Below are positions 36,662 to 47,199 of a stretch of 64,000 nt of DNA, piece by piece. The notes under the pieces were generated by a model, which had not been told where the DNA came from, did no database searches, and was given only the letters and a program-made list of their open reading frames with translations. This stretch comes from Bacillus tianshenii (lineage in GTDB: Bacteria; Bacillota; Bacilli; Bacillales; Bacillaceae_N), in assembly GCA_020524525.2 (NCBI GenBank), contig CP129018.1:248001-312000 (forward strand). Reading direction: 5' to 3'. Within the stretch, counting starts at the first letter, position 1; every line of letters starts with the position of its first letter. The position numbers and the translations under genes were made by a program.

Positions 36662-37594
36662 ATGAATGCAGGTATTCTCGGGATGGGGCGTTATTTACCT
36701 GAACGTGTAGTGAAAAATGAAGAGCTTGAGCAAATGATGGAAACAAGTGATGAATGGATTCGAACTCGAACAGGGATCGCGGAAAGACGCATCGCTTCAG
36801 ATGATATTGGTACAGCAGATATGGCTTTCTACGCGGCAGAAGAAGCCTTGAAAAATGCTAATATCAAAGCTGAAGAAATCGATATGATTTTAGTTGCAAC
36901 CGTAACGCCTGATAATCCCTTTCCTGCAGCCGCTTGCTATGTCCAAGAACGATTAGGTGCATATCAAGCAGCAGCAATGGATTTAAGTGCAGCATGTGCT
37001 GGCTTTATGTATGGTATTGTTACTGCAAAGCAATTTATTGACACTGGTACATACAAAAACGTGCTTGTAATCGGCTCTGAGAAGCTTTCAAATATTGTGG
37101 ATTGGAAAGATCGAAACACAGCTGTTTTATTTGGAGATGGAGCAGGGGCTGCTGTAGTTGGACCTGTTTCACACGGAAGAGGTATCCTTTCCTTTGAGCT
37201 AGGTGCAGATGGAAGAGGCGCAGATTTCTTGTATCAAGATGAGCATGTGATGATGAAAGGCAGAGAAGTATTTAAGTTTGCTGTTCGGCAAATGGGAGAG
37301 TCTGCAATAAGTGTTATCGAAAAAGCTGGCCTAACAAAAGAAGATGTTAATTTCTTAATTCCACATCAGGCAAACATTCGGATTATGGAAGCTGCGAGAC
37401 AACGATTAGAACTACCAGAAGAAAAGATGGCTAAAACCGTAACAAAGTATGGAAATACCTCATCTTCCTCCATTCCGATTGGACTTGTAGAAGAACTTGA
37501 GAATGGTAAGATAAAGGATGACGATGTACTTGTAATGGTCGGATTTGGTGGCGGCTTAACATGGGGTGCGATTGTATTAAGATGGGGCAGGTAA
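36662..37594 (+). CDS. fabH: 3-oxoacyl-ACP synthase III (FabH)
   Basis: Starts fatty-acid synthesis by condensing acyl-CoA with malonyl-ACP; branched-chain primers are expected in Bacillaceae. 310 residues. The catalytic triad is visible: Cys in [13 protein letters not shown] (about 112), His in [13 protein letters not shown] and Asn in [19 protein letters not shown] precedes the ATG. Forms an operon with fabF, 61 bp downstream. Confidence 0.96.
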   Translation: MNAGILGMGRYLPERVVKNEELEQMMETSDEWIRTRTGIAERRIASDDIGTADMAFYAAEEALKNANIKAEEIDMILVATVTPDNPFPAAACYVQERLGAYQAAAMDLSAACAGFMYGIVTAKQFIDTGTYKNVLVIGSEKLSNIVDWKDRNTAVLFGDGAGAAVVGPVSHGRGILSFELGADGRGADFLYQDEHVMMKGREVFKFAVRQMGESAISVIEKAGLTKEDVNFLIPHQANIRIMEAARQRLELPEEKMAKTVTKYGNTSSSSIPIGLVEELENGKIKDDDVLVMVGFGGGLTWGAIVLRWGR

Positions 37595-37655
37595 TTTCGT
37601 AAAACACCTTGAAGTAAATACATTAAAGAATAGATAACAAAGGAGCGTACAGATT

Positions 37656-38897
37656 ATGGAAAAGAAACGTGTAGTTGTAACTGGTTTAGGGGCAGTGACA
37701 TCACTTGGGCTTGATGTTGAAACAACTTGGAAGCGCATTATTAATGGGGAGTCAGGCATCGGAATGCTAACGAGAGTAAAAGCTGAAGATTTCCCTGCAA
37801 ACGTAGCAGCAGAGGTTACAGATTTTGACCCGACAGCATACATGGACCGCAAAGAAGCTCGTAAAATAGACCGCTTTACGCAATTTGCAATGGCAGCATC
37901 TTTTGAAGCTGTTAAAGATGCAAACCTTGATATTAATGATGAGATTGCACCACGTACAGGTGTATGGATTGGTTCAGGAATTGGCGGAATGGAAACACAT
38001 GAACAGCAATTTAAAATTTTCCAAGAAAAAGGCTATCGTCGAGTAAGTCCTTTCTTCGTACCAATGATGATTCCAGATATGGCCGCAGGACAAGTTTCCA
38101 TCGCATTAGGTGCAAAAGGAATTAACTCTTGTACGGTTACGGCTTGTGCATCTGGAGCGAACTCAATTGGTGATGCCTTTAAGGTTATCCAGCGCGGGGA
38201 TGCTGATGTGATGATTACAGGCGGTACAGAAGCGCCGATCACGTCTATGGCAGTGGCAGGCTTTAGTACAGCGCGTGCTTTGACTTTTAATGATGATCCA
38301 GCAAAAGCAAGCCGTCCATTTGATAAAAACCGTGACGGATTTGTAATGGGTGAAGGCGCAGGAATCATTGTTCTTGAATCATTAGAACACGCACAAAAAC
38401 GCGGTGCGAAAATTTATGCTGAAATTGTTGGATACGGGGCTACAGGTGATGCTTATCATATTACAGCACCAGCTCCAGGTGGTGAAGGCGGCGTTCGTGC
38501 GATGAAGCAAGCGATTGAAGATGCAGGCCTTTCTCCTGAAAACATTGATTATATGAATGCTCACGGTACAAGTACGGAATATAACGATAAATATGAAACA
38601 ATGGCTGTTAAAGAAGTGTTTGGTTCATATGCAGAAAAACTTGCGATTAGCTCAACAAAATCAATGACAGGCCACTTACTTGGTGCTGCAGGCGGTATTG
38701 AGGCGATTTTCTCTGTAAAAGCTATTACAGATTCAATTCTTCCGCCAACAATTAACTACGAAACACCAGATCCTGATTGCGATCTTGATTACGTGCCAAA
38801 TGAAGCGCGTCAGAAAGAAGTAAATGCTGTTCTTAGTAACTCCCTTGGCTTCGGTGGCCACAACGCTACACTTGTCTTTAAGAAGTTTATGGACTAA
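37656..38897 (+). CDS. fabF: 3-oxoacyl-ACP synthase II (FabF)
   Basis: The elongating condensing enzyme, 413 residues. Active-site Cys is in [12 protein letters not shown] (about 164) and histidines are in [11 protein letters not shown] and [22 protein letters not shown] precedes the ATG. Target family of cerulenin and platensimycin. Ends at a strong bidirectional terminator. Confidence 0.96.
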   Translation: MEKKRVVVTGLGAVTSLGLDVETTWKRIINGESGIGMLTRVKAEDFPANVAAEVTDFDPTAYMDRKEARKIDRFTQFAMAASFEAVKDANLDINDEIAPRTGVWIGSGIGGMETHEQQFKIFQEKGYRRVSPFFVPMMIPDMAAGQVSIALGAKGINSCTVTACASGANSIGDAFKVIQRGDADVMITGGTEAPITSMAVAGFSTARALTFNDDPAKASRPFDKNRDGFVMGEGAGIIVLESLEHAQKRGAKIYAEIVGYGATGDAYHITAPAPGGEGGVRAMKQAIEDAGLSPENIDYMNAHGTSTEYNDKYETMAVKEVFGSYAEKLAISSTKSMTGHLLGAAGGIEAIFSVKAITDSILPPTINYETPDPDCDLDYVPNEARQKEVNAVLSNSLGFGGHNATLVFKKFMD

Positions 38898-38901
38898 ATT
38901 A

Positions 38902-38938
38902 AAAAAACCGCTTCTCCATATTTAGGAAGCGGTTTTTT
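38902..38938. terminator. Bidirectional terminator fabF / LCP gene
   Basis: AAAAAACCGCTTC pairs with GAAGCGGTTTTTT, between the convergent genes. Confidence 0.9.
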
Positions 38939-38944
38939 GCATAT

Positions 38945-39976
38945 TTAGCTATTTGATTCGCTGTCTTCGTCATCTTTTTTGGCAGCTGTTTTTTCATCTG
39001 TTTTATCGTCATTGAAGAACTCTTGAAGTGCTTCTGCGTTTTGTTCTTTATCTAGTGTAAGCACTGAACCTGCATGTCCTACGTATGAATCCCCGAATGA
39101 GCCATCCACTGGGACACGCATTGTGTCAATGTTTTCTGGTGTATTTAAGAAAAAGTCTTTTCCAAGACCTAGCATTGCAGTCTTAGAGATGTTTGTTTCA
39201 ATGTATGGGTCAATCATTCCGAGCATTCTTGGTAACTTCAATGCTCCTTTTACACTAACAATCTCATCTTTTACAGCTTGAATGACTTGCTGTTGACGTC
39301 GAACGCGACCGAAGTCACTTTCTGCATCATGACGGAAGCGAGCATAGTGAAGGAGTTGTTCGCCGTCTAGCTTTTGTTCACCTTCTTTAAGGTCAATGAA
39401 CAAGCCGCCAGCACGGTCTGTATATTGCATATCTTTCTCGACGTCAATTTTAACCCCTTTAGGAGCGACTTCATCTACGATTTCTGTAAAACCATCGAAA
39501 TTAACCATCGCATAATATTCAGTGTCGATTCCGAAGTTTTCTTTTATCGTTTGGCGAACAAGCTCAGGTCCGCCCATTGGTAAGGCTGCATTGATTTTAT
39601 TTTGGCCATGTCCTGGAATTGAAACATAGCTATCGCGCATGATTGAAGCAATCTTCGCTTTGTTTGTTTTTGGATCGTATTGGGCAATCATGATTGTGTC
39701 TGTTCGTCCTTTGGCATCTCCTTTACCGTCTGCGCCAAGTAAAAGAATGTTCACTTTACCCATGTTATTAACTGCCCCGTTAAATTCTTCAAGATCTTCT
39801 TTATCTGTGCCCCCCGGCAACAGACTGCCATTTTCTGCAGCAAGGTTCTGCCCTGCTTGGAATTCATAAACGCCGTAACCAAGTACTACTGCAAATAACA
39901 GGAGAAAAAAGAAGAGGACTTTTGACTTCTTTTTCTTCTTGCGTACTTTACGACGCACAATTCTCGATGATGACAT
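38945..39976 (-). CDS. LytR-CpsA-Psr family glycopolymer ligase
   Basis: A 343-residue membrane-anchored enzyme that attaches teichoic acids or other anionic glycopolymers to peptidoglycan. A Lys/Arg-rich cytoplasmic stub, one membrane helix (about 20-41) and an extracellular LCP domain (about 72-285) with the conserved NILLLGADGKGDAKGRTDTI, IMRDSYVSIPG and FRHDAESDFGRVRRQQQVI lipid-phosphate-binding arginines. The tail is Asp/Glu/Lys-rich and disordered. Which of the TagT/U/V paralogues it equals is not decidable here. Confidence 0.93.
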   Translation of the reverse strand: MSSSRIVRRKVRKKKKKSKVLFFFLLLFAVVLGYGVYEFQAGQNLAAENGSLLPGGTDKEDLEEFNGAVNNMGKVNILLLGADGKGDAKGRTDTIMIAQYDPKTNKAKIASIMRDSYVSIPGHGQNKINAALPMGGPELVRQTIKENFGIDTEYYAMVNFDGFTEIVDEVAPKGVKIDVEKDMQYTDRAGGLFIDLKEGEQKLDGEQLLHYARFRHDAESDFGRVRRQQQVIQAVKDEIVSVKGALKLPRMLGMIDPYIETNISKTAMLGLGKDFFLNTPENIDTMRVPVDGSFGDSYVGHAGSVLTLDKEQNAEALQEFFNDDKTDEKTAAKKDDEDSESNS

Positions 39977-40125
39977 AGTGTTTGTTCACCCTCTCTAACG
40001 TCCCAAAACTAATTTACCGTTATTTTTTTATTTCGTAAAGTAAATTCTAAAAATCTATTAAATTTTTGCTCGACACCTCTTTACATTCATAACATACATT
40101 ATAGATGGAGAAGGGGTGTGATACA

Positions 40126-40935
40126 ATGTCTGTCCAACAAACAGACCGCTGGTTGACGGAATATGTGAAGCAAAAATCACGTCGTAGGAATCTGTACGAT
40201 CTCCACCGTAAGTTTCTCTGTGAACGAATTACTTGTTGCTTTCATGATGCACATCCAGAAGAAATTCAGAACCATCTTATTCAGCATGGAATGTTTTCCC
40301 CCGCAGAGAATATCGACAAAAATCTACAAAAATTAATCGAAAAAAAATGCTGGAGAATAATCCAGGATGAATACTACCAGCTTCAAACCAAATGGAATGG
40401 TCCAGATGTGCAAATTTACATTTATCCATCTGCTCAAAATGTTCGCCTTCTTCGTAAATTTTTTAAGGGTAAAAGCGGGTTGGCATATCCTGATGGTTTG
40501 TTCCTGTTTGTCTCTCCGACAAATAGTGAAGCTGAATGGCGTGCCTTGCTGACACATGAGTATCATCATGTTTACTATATGAATAAAAAAGGGCATGAAC
40601 TAACATTGCGCGATGTGATCCTAATGGAAGGAATGGCTGAATATGCAGTACGAGAACGACACGGAGAAGATTATTTAGCACCGTGGACTTCACTTTATAA
40701 GAAGGAAGATGCACAGCGCATATGGAAGCAGTATTTAGAGAAATTTCAAGAGCTAGCCCCAGACCATCCATCCTTTAGAAAGCTCCTGTATGGAGGAGAA
40801 GGTGTGCCGCGTTGGGCTGGGTATTTTGTAGGTTATCATCTTGTTTCAAGCTATGTATCAAATAAGAAAATGAGTGCCGATAAATTGATTGAAATTCCAG
40901 CTGAACGGTTTTTACAAAACAAAGAATGGGTATAA
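40126..40935 (+). CDS. yjaZ: YjaZ-type zinc metalloprotease-like protein (DUF2268)
   Basis: A 269-residue soluble protein with an HExxH zinc motif in LLTHEYHHVYYMNKKG (about 146-150) and a downstream Glu in MEGMAEYAVRERHG, typical of DUF2268 putative Zn-dependent proteases. The ATG at 40126 follows AAGGGGTG; the ATG at 40105 is within the ribosome-site region. In B. subtilis yjaZ lies after fabF. Substrate unknown. Confidence 0.85.
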   Translation: MSVQQTDRWLTEYVKQKSRRRNLYDLHRKFLCERITCCFHDAHPEEIQNHLIQHGMFSPAENIDKNLQKLIEKKCWRIIQDEYYQLQTKWNGPDVQIYIYPSAQNVRLLRKFFKGKSGLAYPDGLFLFVSPTNSEAEWRALLTHEYHHVYYMNKKGHELTLRDVILMEGMAEYAVRERHGEDYLAPWTSLYKKEDAQRIWKQYLEKFQELAPDHPSFRKLLYGGEGVPRWAGYFVGYHLVSSYVSNKKMSADKLIEIPAERFLQNKEWV

Positions 40936-40974
40936 AGAACGTAATAAATTGAATTGTTCGGCTGCAAACTTAAG

Positions 40975-41015
40975 GCATAGCGGTAAGCCTGTAAATCTTG
41001 CCGCTGCTTGTTTTT
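40975..41015 (+). terminator. Terminator after yjaZ
   Basis: AGCGGTAAG pairs with CTTGCCGCT around a ten-base loop, followed by a GCTTGTTTTT tail. Confidence 0.65.
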
Positions 41016-41096
41016 CACTACTATTCATTATCCAAAACGCATACTGTTTCTTCTGCTTCATAGAATGAATAAAAAGTGGACAGGCAGGGGAAGAAA

Positions 41097-41150
41097 ATGC
41101 TTACCAAAAATATGGAAGTAGTAGACATGCTTGTTGTGAATAGCCAATGA
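41097..41150 (+). CDS. Possible 17-residue leader peptide
   Basis: A short frame MLTKNMEVVDMLVVNSQ preceded by AGGGGAAG. Its stop overlaps the ATG of the next gene (ATGA). The downstream gene has no ribosome site of its own, so this frame may exist to couple translation. Confidence 0.4.
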   Translation: MLTKNMEVVDMLVVNSQ

Positions 41151-41356
41151 TATTTCGGTTGTTTCTTTATAGTATTGGTTTTGGATTAGCAGTAACAGGC
41201 GGGATAAGCATCATCGCCTATCTAAACCTGTTGACAATCGGCCACGACTTTACGGAATATTTGCTCTTTCTTACTAGGAAATTTGAATGTTATTTACTCC
41301 CGATCGGCCTTATTTGTATTTGGTTAAGTATCTATTGGCCATTAAAGGAAAAGTAA
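41147..41356 (+). CDS. Small two-helix membrane protein
   Basis: A 69-residue protein with two hydrophobic segments (about 2-29 and 46-63) and a short charged tail. The ATG overlaps the stop of a 17-residue upstream frame and lacks a Shine-Dalgarno sequence, implying translational coupling. It lies 85 bp before yjbA. No recognised family. Confidence 0.6.
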   Translation: MIFRLFLYSIGFGLAVTGGISIIAYLNLLTIGHDFTEYLLFLTRKFECYLLPIGLICIWLSIYWPLKEK

Positions 41357-41441
41357 ATTCAAAACATTTCTTTAAGTGGAATAAATTGTGTTAAAGCGGA
41401 CATACTTAAGGATACATACTGATGAAGTGAGGGGAATGAGC

Positions 41442-42188
41442 ATGTTATATCTACATGACGTATGGGTCAACTGGTTTGAAGGCGAAGAGAACGGCTATAA
41501 CGTCTGTCCGTTCCACGAATGGCGTAAAACCGATTCCGTCGAACTTCTTGATCGAGTACCTCTTCTAAAAGTACATACACCATTATATCATTATATCGAA
41601 AACGATTTATCAGAATTACCAAAGAAGCTGCTTGAGGACATCTATCAAAAGAGTTTTGCGAGAAGAAATCATGAACGTGTACAGCTTGAATATTGCTTTG
41701 TAATCACAGATGGTACAGGTATTCTTGCAGTCGATACAATTGGTTACACACTGCCTATTCGAAAAAGCCGCCTAATCCCACGACAAGAGCAGGTTGTATA
41801 CGAAATGATTGAAAATGAAGAGTATGTGGAGTATTCGTTTACAGAAGATGAGTTTATGAAGGAATATCACATTCTTTCACCAGAGCCCGTTCTTATGAAA
41901 GGACTTACTCGTAAAGAAAGACAGTTGAAGCAACTGCTATTTATGGCGCTTGATCAATTGAAAACAACTCAAAACCCAGCACAAATTCGCTACTGGTACA
42001 CAGAATGGAATCCAGAGAAATACGATGAAATTCAAGCATTGAGCTTCCATGATATTTGGGTGCGCATGTATCAAGAAATGAAAAAAGGCTGGACAGACCG
42101 CCACGAATTAATTTGTGAGGGGTTAATAAAAGGGCAGCCATTCTTTGAAAAGCTATGGGAAATTGAACAAGGTCAAACAGTGAATTAA
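41442..42188 (+). CDS. yjbA: YjbA family protein (DUF3603)
   Basis: A 248-residue soluble protein close in length to B. subtilis YjbA (250), opening [20 protein letters not shown] and ending with a second HDIWVRM segment, so the two ends echo each other. The ATG at 41442 sits about eight bases after GAGGGGA; ATG at 41436 is too close. Lies before trpS as in B. subtilis. Function unknown. Confidence 0.88.
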   Translation: MLYLHDVWVNWFEGEENGYNVCPFHEWRKTDSVELLDRVPLLKVHTPLYHYIENDLSELPKKLLEDIYQKSFARRNHERVQLEYCFVITDGTGILAVDTIGYTLPIRKSRLIPRQEQVVYEMIENEEYVEYSFTEDEFMKEYHILSPEPVLMKGLTRKERQLKQLLFMALDQLKTTQNPAQIRYWYTEWNPEKYDEIQALSFHDIWVRMYQEMKKGWTDRHELICEGLIKGQPFFEKLWEIEQGQTVN

Positions 42189-42191
42189 TAC

Positions 42192-42222
42192 AAAAAGGCA
42201 ACCGTTATGGCTGCCTTTTTTT
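42192..42222 (+). terminator. yjbA terminator
   Basis: AAAAAGGCA pairs with TGCCTTTTT around an 11-base loop. Confidence 0.82.
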
Positions 42223-42258
42223 GTTGTGGAGAGTGTGGTTCAACCGAGCTTGTCGCTT

Positions 42259-43257
<999 letters not shown>

Positions 43258-43271
43258 TCACACTCCATTTA

Positions 43272-43585
43272 AATAGTTTTTTGCATATAAAAAGGCCCAT
43301 TCATCCCCATAAAAAATAGGGACGAATGGACCGTGGTGCCACCCTAATTATCCTTGAATGACTCAAGGATCACTTACCCAGTACAAAATTATACTGTGCC
43401 CAGGATATCGCGCGGGCTGTCACGCCAAAGCCTACTAATGAATAGTCACGTTCAGTTTGGATGCTCGAAAGTCCATTCAATTTCGTTCGACTGCTTGTTT
43501 TCACCAACCACAAGCTCTCTATAAGTGAGACGAAATTTACTACTCTTTCTCATCGCATATTGTTCGAATCATATTTTGACCTCTA
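43272..43585 (-). ncRNA. T-box riboswitch of trpS
   Basis: Read on the minus strand. It has a Stem I region with AGAGAAAGAGTAGT-like internal-loop sequence, a GGTTGGTGAAAACA apical region and the specifier GAATGGAC at about 43468-43476 presenting TGG (Trp). The T-box AGGGTGGCACCACG is at about 43331-43344, followed by the terminator stem GGTCCATTCGTCCC with GGATGAATGGGCC and T5 (43284-43331). Uncharged tRNA-Trp would favour the antiterminator. Confidence 0.93.
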
Positions 43586-43586
43586 T

Positions 43587-43615
43587 ATTATAGCGAAAAC
43601 AAGTAAGATGTTCAA
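43587..43615 (-). promoter_or_regulatory. trpS leader promoter
   Basis: On the minus strand TTGAAC, 17 bases, TATAAT; start predicted at about 43580, just upstream of Stem I. Confidence 0.8.
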
Positions 43616-43770
43616 ATTGTTACAGAACTTGATTGAGGGTTTAAGTTTGAAAACTAATATTGCTGAATTCGCATACTTAATTTCGAATTTCGGAATACTA
43701 TATTTTATAATATCATTACATGTAAGCGTTTTATTTTGCGTGAGAAAGACTAACATCTTGAAATTTTTTG

Positions 43771-43800
43771 TTGAAAATAACGGAATTATGTGTGTATAAT
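43771..43800 (+). promoter_or_regulatory. Promoter of Lrp-type regulator
   Basis: TTGAAA, 18 bases, TATAAT; start near 43807, directly before the GTTAA array. Confidence 0.7.
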
Positions 43801-43807
43801 GAAATCA

Positions 43808-43856
43808 GTTAATTTTGTTAAAGATTCGTTAACAAATCATTAACTTTTTACGTTAA
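43808..43856 (+). promoter_or_regulatory. Helically phased GTTAA array, candidate autoregulatory site
   Basis: Five GTTAA/TTAAC motifs at 43808, 43817, 43828, 43840 and 43852, spaced 9-12 bases, lie between the predicted start and the Lrp-type gene. Spacing near one helical turn suits DNA wrapping by an Lrp oligomer. The assignment to this regulator is inference. Confidence 0.5.
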
Positions 43857-43875
43857 TCGCAGGGGAATGATCGGA

Positions 43876-44343
43876 TTGCTTAAATTAGACCAAACAGATT
43901 TACGAATTTTGCAATCGTTGCAAGCGGATGGACGTAGACCATATACAGATATTGCTAAGCAATATGGGATAAGCGAAGGGAAGGTTCGCTTTCGGATTAA
44001 CCGTATGATTGAAAACGGTGTGTTTGAATTTGTAATTCACACAAATCCAAACAAAATTGGTCTACATGTTCAAGCAATCATCGGAATTGTTACGAAAATC
44101 GGATTTCGTGACAAAGTAGCTATGGATTTGGCTAAGTTTAAGGAAGTTCGATTTGTGGGCGCATTCGCAGGAAAGTATGACATTATGATTCAAGCATATT
44201 TTACAAGCAATGAAAAACTCGTTGAATTTACAGACTTATACTTGTCAAAGGTAGAGGGAATTGAAAAATCAGATGTTTTCTTAGAGTTAAAAGATTACAA
44301 AGATTCATTCTCATACATTGACTTGGCAAGTGAGCAGCAATAA
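43876..44343 (+). CDS. Lrp/AsnC family transcriptional regulator
   Basis: A 155-residue regulator. The N-terminal winged helix-turn-helix (LDQTDLRILQSLQADGRRPY, then IAKQYGISEGKVRFRINRM) is followed by the RAM/AsnC ligand-binding domain (about 68-145). TTG at 43876 is preferred since AGGGGA is nine bases upstream; the ATG at 43867 abuts that ribosome site. It directly precedes oppABCDF, so it may respond to amino acids or peptides and affect that operon. The effector is unknown. Confidence 0.85.
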   Translation: MLKLDQTDLRILQSLQADGRRPYTDIAKQYGISEGKVRFRINRMIENGVFEFVIHTNPNKIGLHVQAIIGIVTKIGFRDKVAMDLAKFKEVRFVGAFAGKYDIMIQAYFTSNEKLVEFTDLYLSKVEGIEKSDVFLELKDYKDSFSYIDLASEQQ

Positions 44344-44430
44344 TTTTTTTATAATTCAAAATGTCAGAATCTTAATGCTTGTCATTCGATTGTGCATTGA
44401 AGAAAAACGGTCACAAGTTGGACAACCTTT

Positions 44431-44441
44431 AAGGAGGTGAT
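44431..44441 (+). promoter_or_regulatory. Isolated full-length Shine-Dalgarno (STAB-SD-like)
   Basis: AAGGAGGTGAT, complementary to 11 bases of the 16S rRNA 3' end, lies 79 bp before oppA with no usable start codon after it (nearby GTG ATA GGC CGG TAG closes at once). Such sites stabilise 5' ends of mRNA by binding 30S subunits in Bacillus (known from cry3A). Confidence 0.5.
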
Positions 44442-44519
44442 AGGCCGGTAGCAGCAGGAACAACGCAATACTTAGCTTTTATGAACGATTAATAAATTTA
44501 TCAAAGGGGGAAAAGGTGC

Positions 44520-46169
44520 ATGAAGAAAAGATTATCATTTTTGTTTAGCCTATTGCTTGTCTTTTCATTAGTGCTTTCCGCATGTTCTGGCGGTGGCGGT
44601 AATGAAGGCGGTGGAGATGAAGGAAACGCTGGTGAAGGTGGCGGTGAAGCACCTGAGCAAGTTTTCAAAGCTAACATTGTTACTGAGCCGTTCTCACTAA
44701 ATCCGAGCTTGGCAAATGACTCAACTTCAGGCTCTGTATTATTACAAACATTTGAGGGCTTAACACGCATTAATAATGAGGGTGAACCTGAAAATGCAAT
44801 GGCTTCTGAAATTCAAAAGTCAGATGACTTAAAAACTTACACTTTCACAATTCGTGAAGATGCAAAATGGTCTAACGGTGACCCTGTTACTGCACAAGAT
44901 TTCGAATTTGCTTGGAAATGGGCTCTAGACCCAGCAAATGATGCACAATATGCATACCAACTTTACTACCTTACAAATGCTGAAGCAGCAAACAAAGGTG
45001 AAGTTTCTACTGATGAAGTTGGTGTAACTGCAGTTGATGAAAAGACATTAAAAGTTGAGTTGAATAACCCAACTCCTTATTTCCTTGAACTAACTGCTTT
45101 CTATACTTATTTCCCAGTTAACAGCAAAATTGCTCAAGAAAATGACAAATGGTACACAGATGCTGGTGAGCTTTACACTTCTAACGGTCCTTTCAAAATG
45201 GTTGAGTGGGAGCATAACAATAAAATCACTCTAGAACCAAATGAAAACTATTGGGATAAAGATGCTGTTAAGTTAGAGCGTATCGAATTGGCGATGATTA
45301 ACGACTTTAATACTGAGCTTAATATGTTCCAAAACGGTGAGCTTAACTGGGCTGGACAACCATTAGGTGAAATTCCAGTTGAAGCAATTCCACAATTAAA
45401 GCAAGAAGACAAATTAAATGTTGAACCTATTGCAGGTACTTACTGGTACAAGTTCCACACTGAGAAAGAGCCATTTAACAATGTGAATATCCGTAAAGCA
45501 TTTGCTTATGCAATTGACCGTAATGCAATCGTAGAGAACATTACAAAAGCTGGTCAAATTCCAGCGATGGCAGCAGTGCCACCAACAATGTTCCCTGAAA
45601 ATGAAAAAGGTTACTTCGAAGATGCGAATTTTGAAGAAGCTAAAAAGTTACTAGAAAAAGGTATGGAAGAGCTTGGCTATAACAGCGTAGAAGATTTCCC
45701 AGAAATTAGTCTTTCATATAACACAAACGAAGCACATGCAAAGATTGCACAAGCAATCCAAGATATGTGGAAGAAAAATCTTGGTGTAGAAGTTACACTT
45801 GACAACGCTGAGTGGGCTGTTTACATTGAGAAGCTTCACCAAGGAGATTATCAAATTGGTCGTATGGGTTGGTTAGGTGACTTTAACGATCCTATGAACT
45901 TCCTTGAATTGTTTAAAGAAAAAGGTGGAAACAACGATACACGCTGGCACGATGAAAAGTTTGCTTCTTTACTAGAGCAATCTCAAACAGAAACAGATGC
46001 TGAAAAACGTAAAGAAATGTTAAAGCAAGCTGAAGAAATTTTTATGGAAGCAATGCCAGTTGCGCCTATCTATTTCTATACTAACCCTTGGGTACAAGAT
46101 GAAAACCTTAAAGGTGTAGTAATTTCAGGTCTTGGTGATATTCAGCTTAAGTGGGCTTATTTCGAATAA
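44520..46169 (+). CDS. oppA: Oligopeptide ABC transporter binding lipoprotein OppA
   Basis: A 549-residue SBP family 5 lipoprotein. Lipobox VLSAC (Cys22), then a Gly/Glu-rich flexible linker (about 23-42) and the peptide-binding fold with EPFSLNPSLANDSTSG and WSNGDPVTAQDFEFAWKWAL. Imports peptides for nutrition and, in B. subtilis, signalling peptides for competence and sporulation. AAAGGGGGAAAAGG precedes the ATG. First gene of oppABCDF. Confidence 0.95.
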   Translation: MKKRLSFLFSLLLVFSLVLSACSGGGGNEGGGDEGNAGEGGGEAPEQVFKANIVTEPFSLNPSLANDSTSGSVLLQTFEGLTRINNEGEPENAMASEIQKSDDLKTYTFTIREDAKWSNGDPVTAQDFEFAWKWALDPANDAQYAYQLYYLTNAEAANKGEVSTDEVGVTAVDEKTLKVELNNPTPYFLELTAFYTYFPVNSKIAQENDKWYTDAGELYTSNGPFKMVEWEHNNKITLEPNENYWDKDAVKLERIELAMINDFNTELNMFQNGELNWAGQPLGEIPVEAIPQLKQEDKLNVEPIAGTYWYKFHTEKEPFNNVNIRKAFAYAIDRNAIVENITKAGQIPAMAAVPPTMFPENEKGYFEDANFEEAKKLLEKGMEELGYNSVEDFPEISLSYNTNEAHAKIAQAIQDMWKKNLGVEVTLDNAEWAVYIEKLHQGDYQIGRMGWLGDFNDPMNFLELFKEKGGNNDTRWHDEKFASLLEQSQTETDAEKRKEMLKQAEEIFMEAMPVAPIYFYTNPWVQDENLKGVVISGLGDIQLKWAYFE

Positions 46170-46188
46170 GTCGATGACCACCTGTAAG

Positions 46189-46214
46189 GTATATGGGGAG
46201 TCTCCTCATATACC
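46189..46214 (+). other. Intercistronic hairpin between oppA and oppB
   Basis: AGGTATATGGGGA and TCCTCATATACCT form a near-perfect stem with a very small loop and no T-run. It probably stabilises the oppA 3' end and does not act as a full terminator. Confidence 0.65.
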
Positions 46215-46263
46215 TTATATTCTGCATAAAAGCAGTTTGTTATAAATTGGAGGTGTATCCAAC

Positions 46264-47196
46264 GTGTTAAAGTATATCGGCAAGCGGCTGTTATATATGC
46301 TGCTGACGCTTTGGTTAATCGTTTCTGTTACCTTTTTCTTAATGCGCGCAGCGCCCGGCACACCATTTACAGGGGAAAAAGAGTTGCCGCCAGCAATTCA
46401 AGCTAATTTAGAAGCTTACTATGGCTTAGATAAGCCTTGGTATATGCAATATGTAGATTATCTTGTTTCTGTTGCACAATGGGATTTCGGTCCATCATTT
46501 AAGTATAAAGGACAATCAGTTAATGATTTAATTAGTGATGGTTTCCCAGTTTCATTCATTCTAGGTATGGAATCTATCCTACTAGCATTAGCGCTAGGTG
46601 TATTACTAGGTGTTATTGCAGCACTACGTCATAATAAATGGCAAGATTATTCCGCGATGATAATCGCTGTACTTGGCATCTCGGTACCAAGCTTTATTAT
46701 GGCCTCGGCATTACAGTATTTCTTAGCAATTAAAATGGATATTTTTCCTGTTGCACGGTGGGGGACATTTATGCATACGGTTCTACCCGCACTTGCACTT
46801 GCCTCAACACCGATGGCATTTATCGCACGTTTAACTCGTTCAAGTATGCTTGAAGTTTTAAGCAATGATTACATTAAGACTGCAAAAGCAAAAGGTTTGA
46901 ATTCTTCCGAAATAACAATACGACATACAATTCGTAACGCAATGATGCCTGTTGTCTCATATATGGGACCATTAATTTCCGCAATCCTAACAGGTAGTTT
47001 CGTTATTGAAAAGATCTTTGGTATTCCAGGACTTGGGATGCACTTTGTAACAAGTATTACAAACCGTGACTACTCCGTCATCATGGGAGTAACGGTATTC
47101 TTTAGTGTACTTTTACTAGTATCCATCCTTCTTGTCGATATTGCATACAGCTTGATTGATCCGCGTATCAAGTTAGCGGATAAGAAGGGAGAGTAA
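46264..47196 (+). CDS. oppB: Oligopeptide ABC transporter permease OppB, GTG start
   Basis: A 310-residue permease with six membrane helices and the binding-protein-dependent transport loop ([20 protein letters not shown] near 205). GGAGGTG precedes the GTG. Three bases separate its stop from oppC. The 94-bp gap after oppA contains a hairpin-forming sequence (ATATGGGGAGTCTCCTCATAT) that could protect or attenuate, giving more OppA than permease. Confidence 0.95.
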   Translation: MLKYIGKRLLYMLLTLWLIVSVTFFLMRAAPGTPFTGEKELPPAIQANLEAYYGLDKPWYMQYVDYLVSVAQWDFGPSFKYKGQSVNDLISDGFPVSFILGMESILLALALGVLLGVIAALRHNKWQDYSAMIIAVLGISVPSFIMASALQYFLAIKMDIFPVARWGTFMHTVLPALALASTPMAFIARLTRSSMLEVLSNDYIKTAKAKGLNSSEITIRHTIRNAMMPVVSYMGPLISAILTGSFVIEKIFGIPGLGMHFVTSITNRDYSVIMGVTVFFSVLLLVSILLVDIAYSLIDPRIKLADKKGE

Positions 47197-47199
47197 ACG

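Noticed and set aside
43461-43799. Plus-strand frame of 112 residues
   Set aside because: It lies antisense to the trpS T-box and across two promoters, and has no ribosome site.
45943-45965. Second sigma-54-like motif TGGCACGATGAAAAGTTTGC
   Set aside because: Spacing between the two elements is too long and it lies inside oppA.
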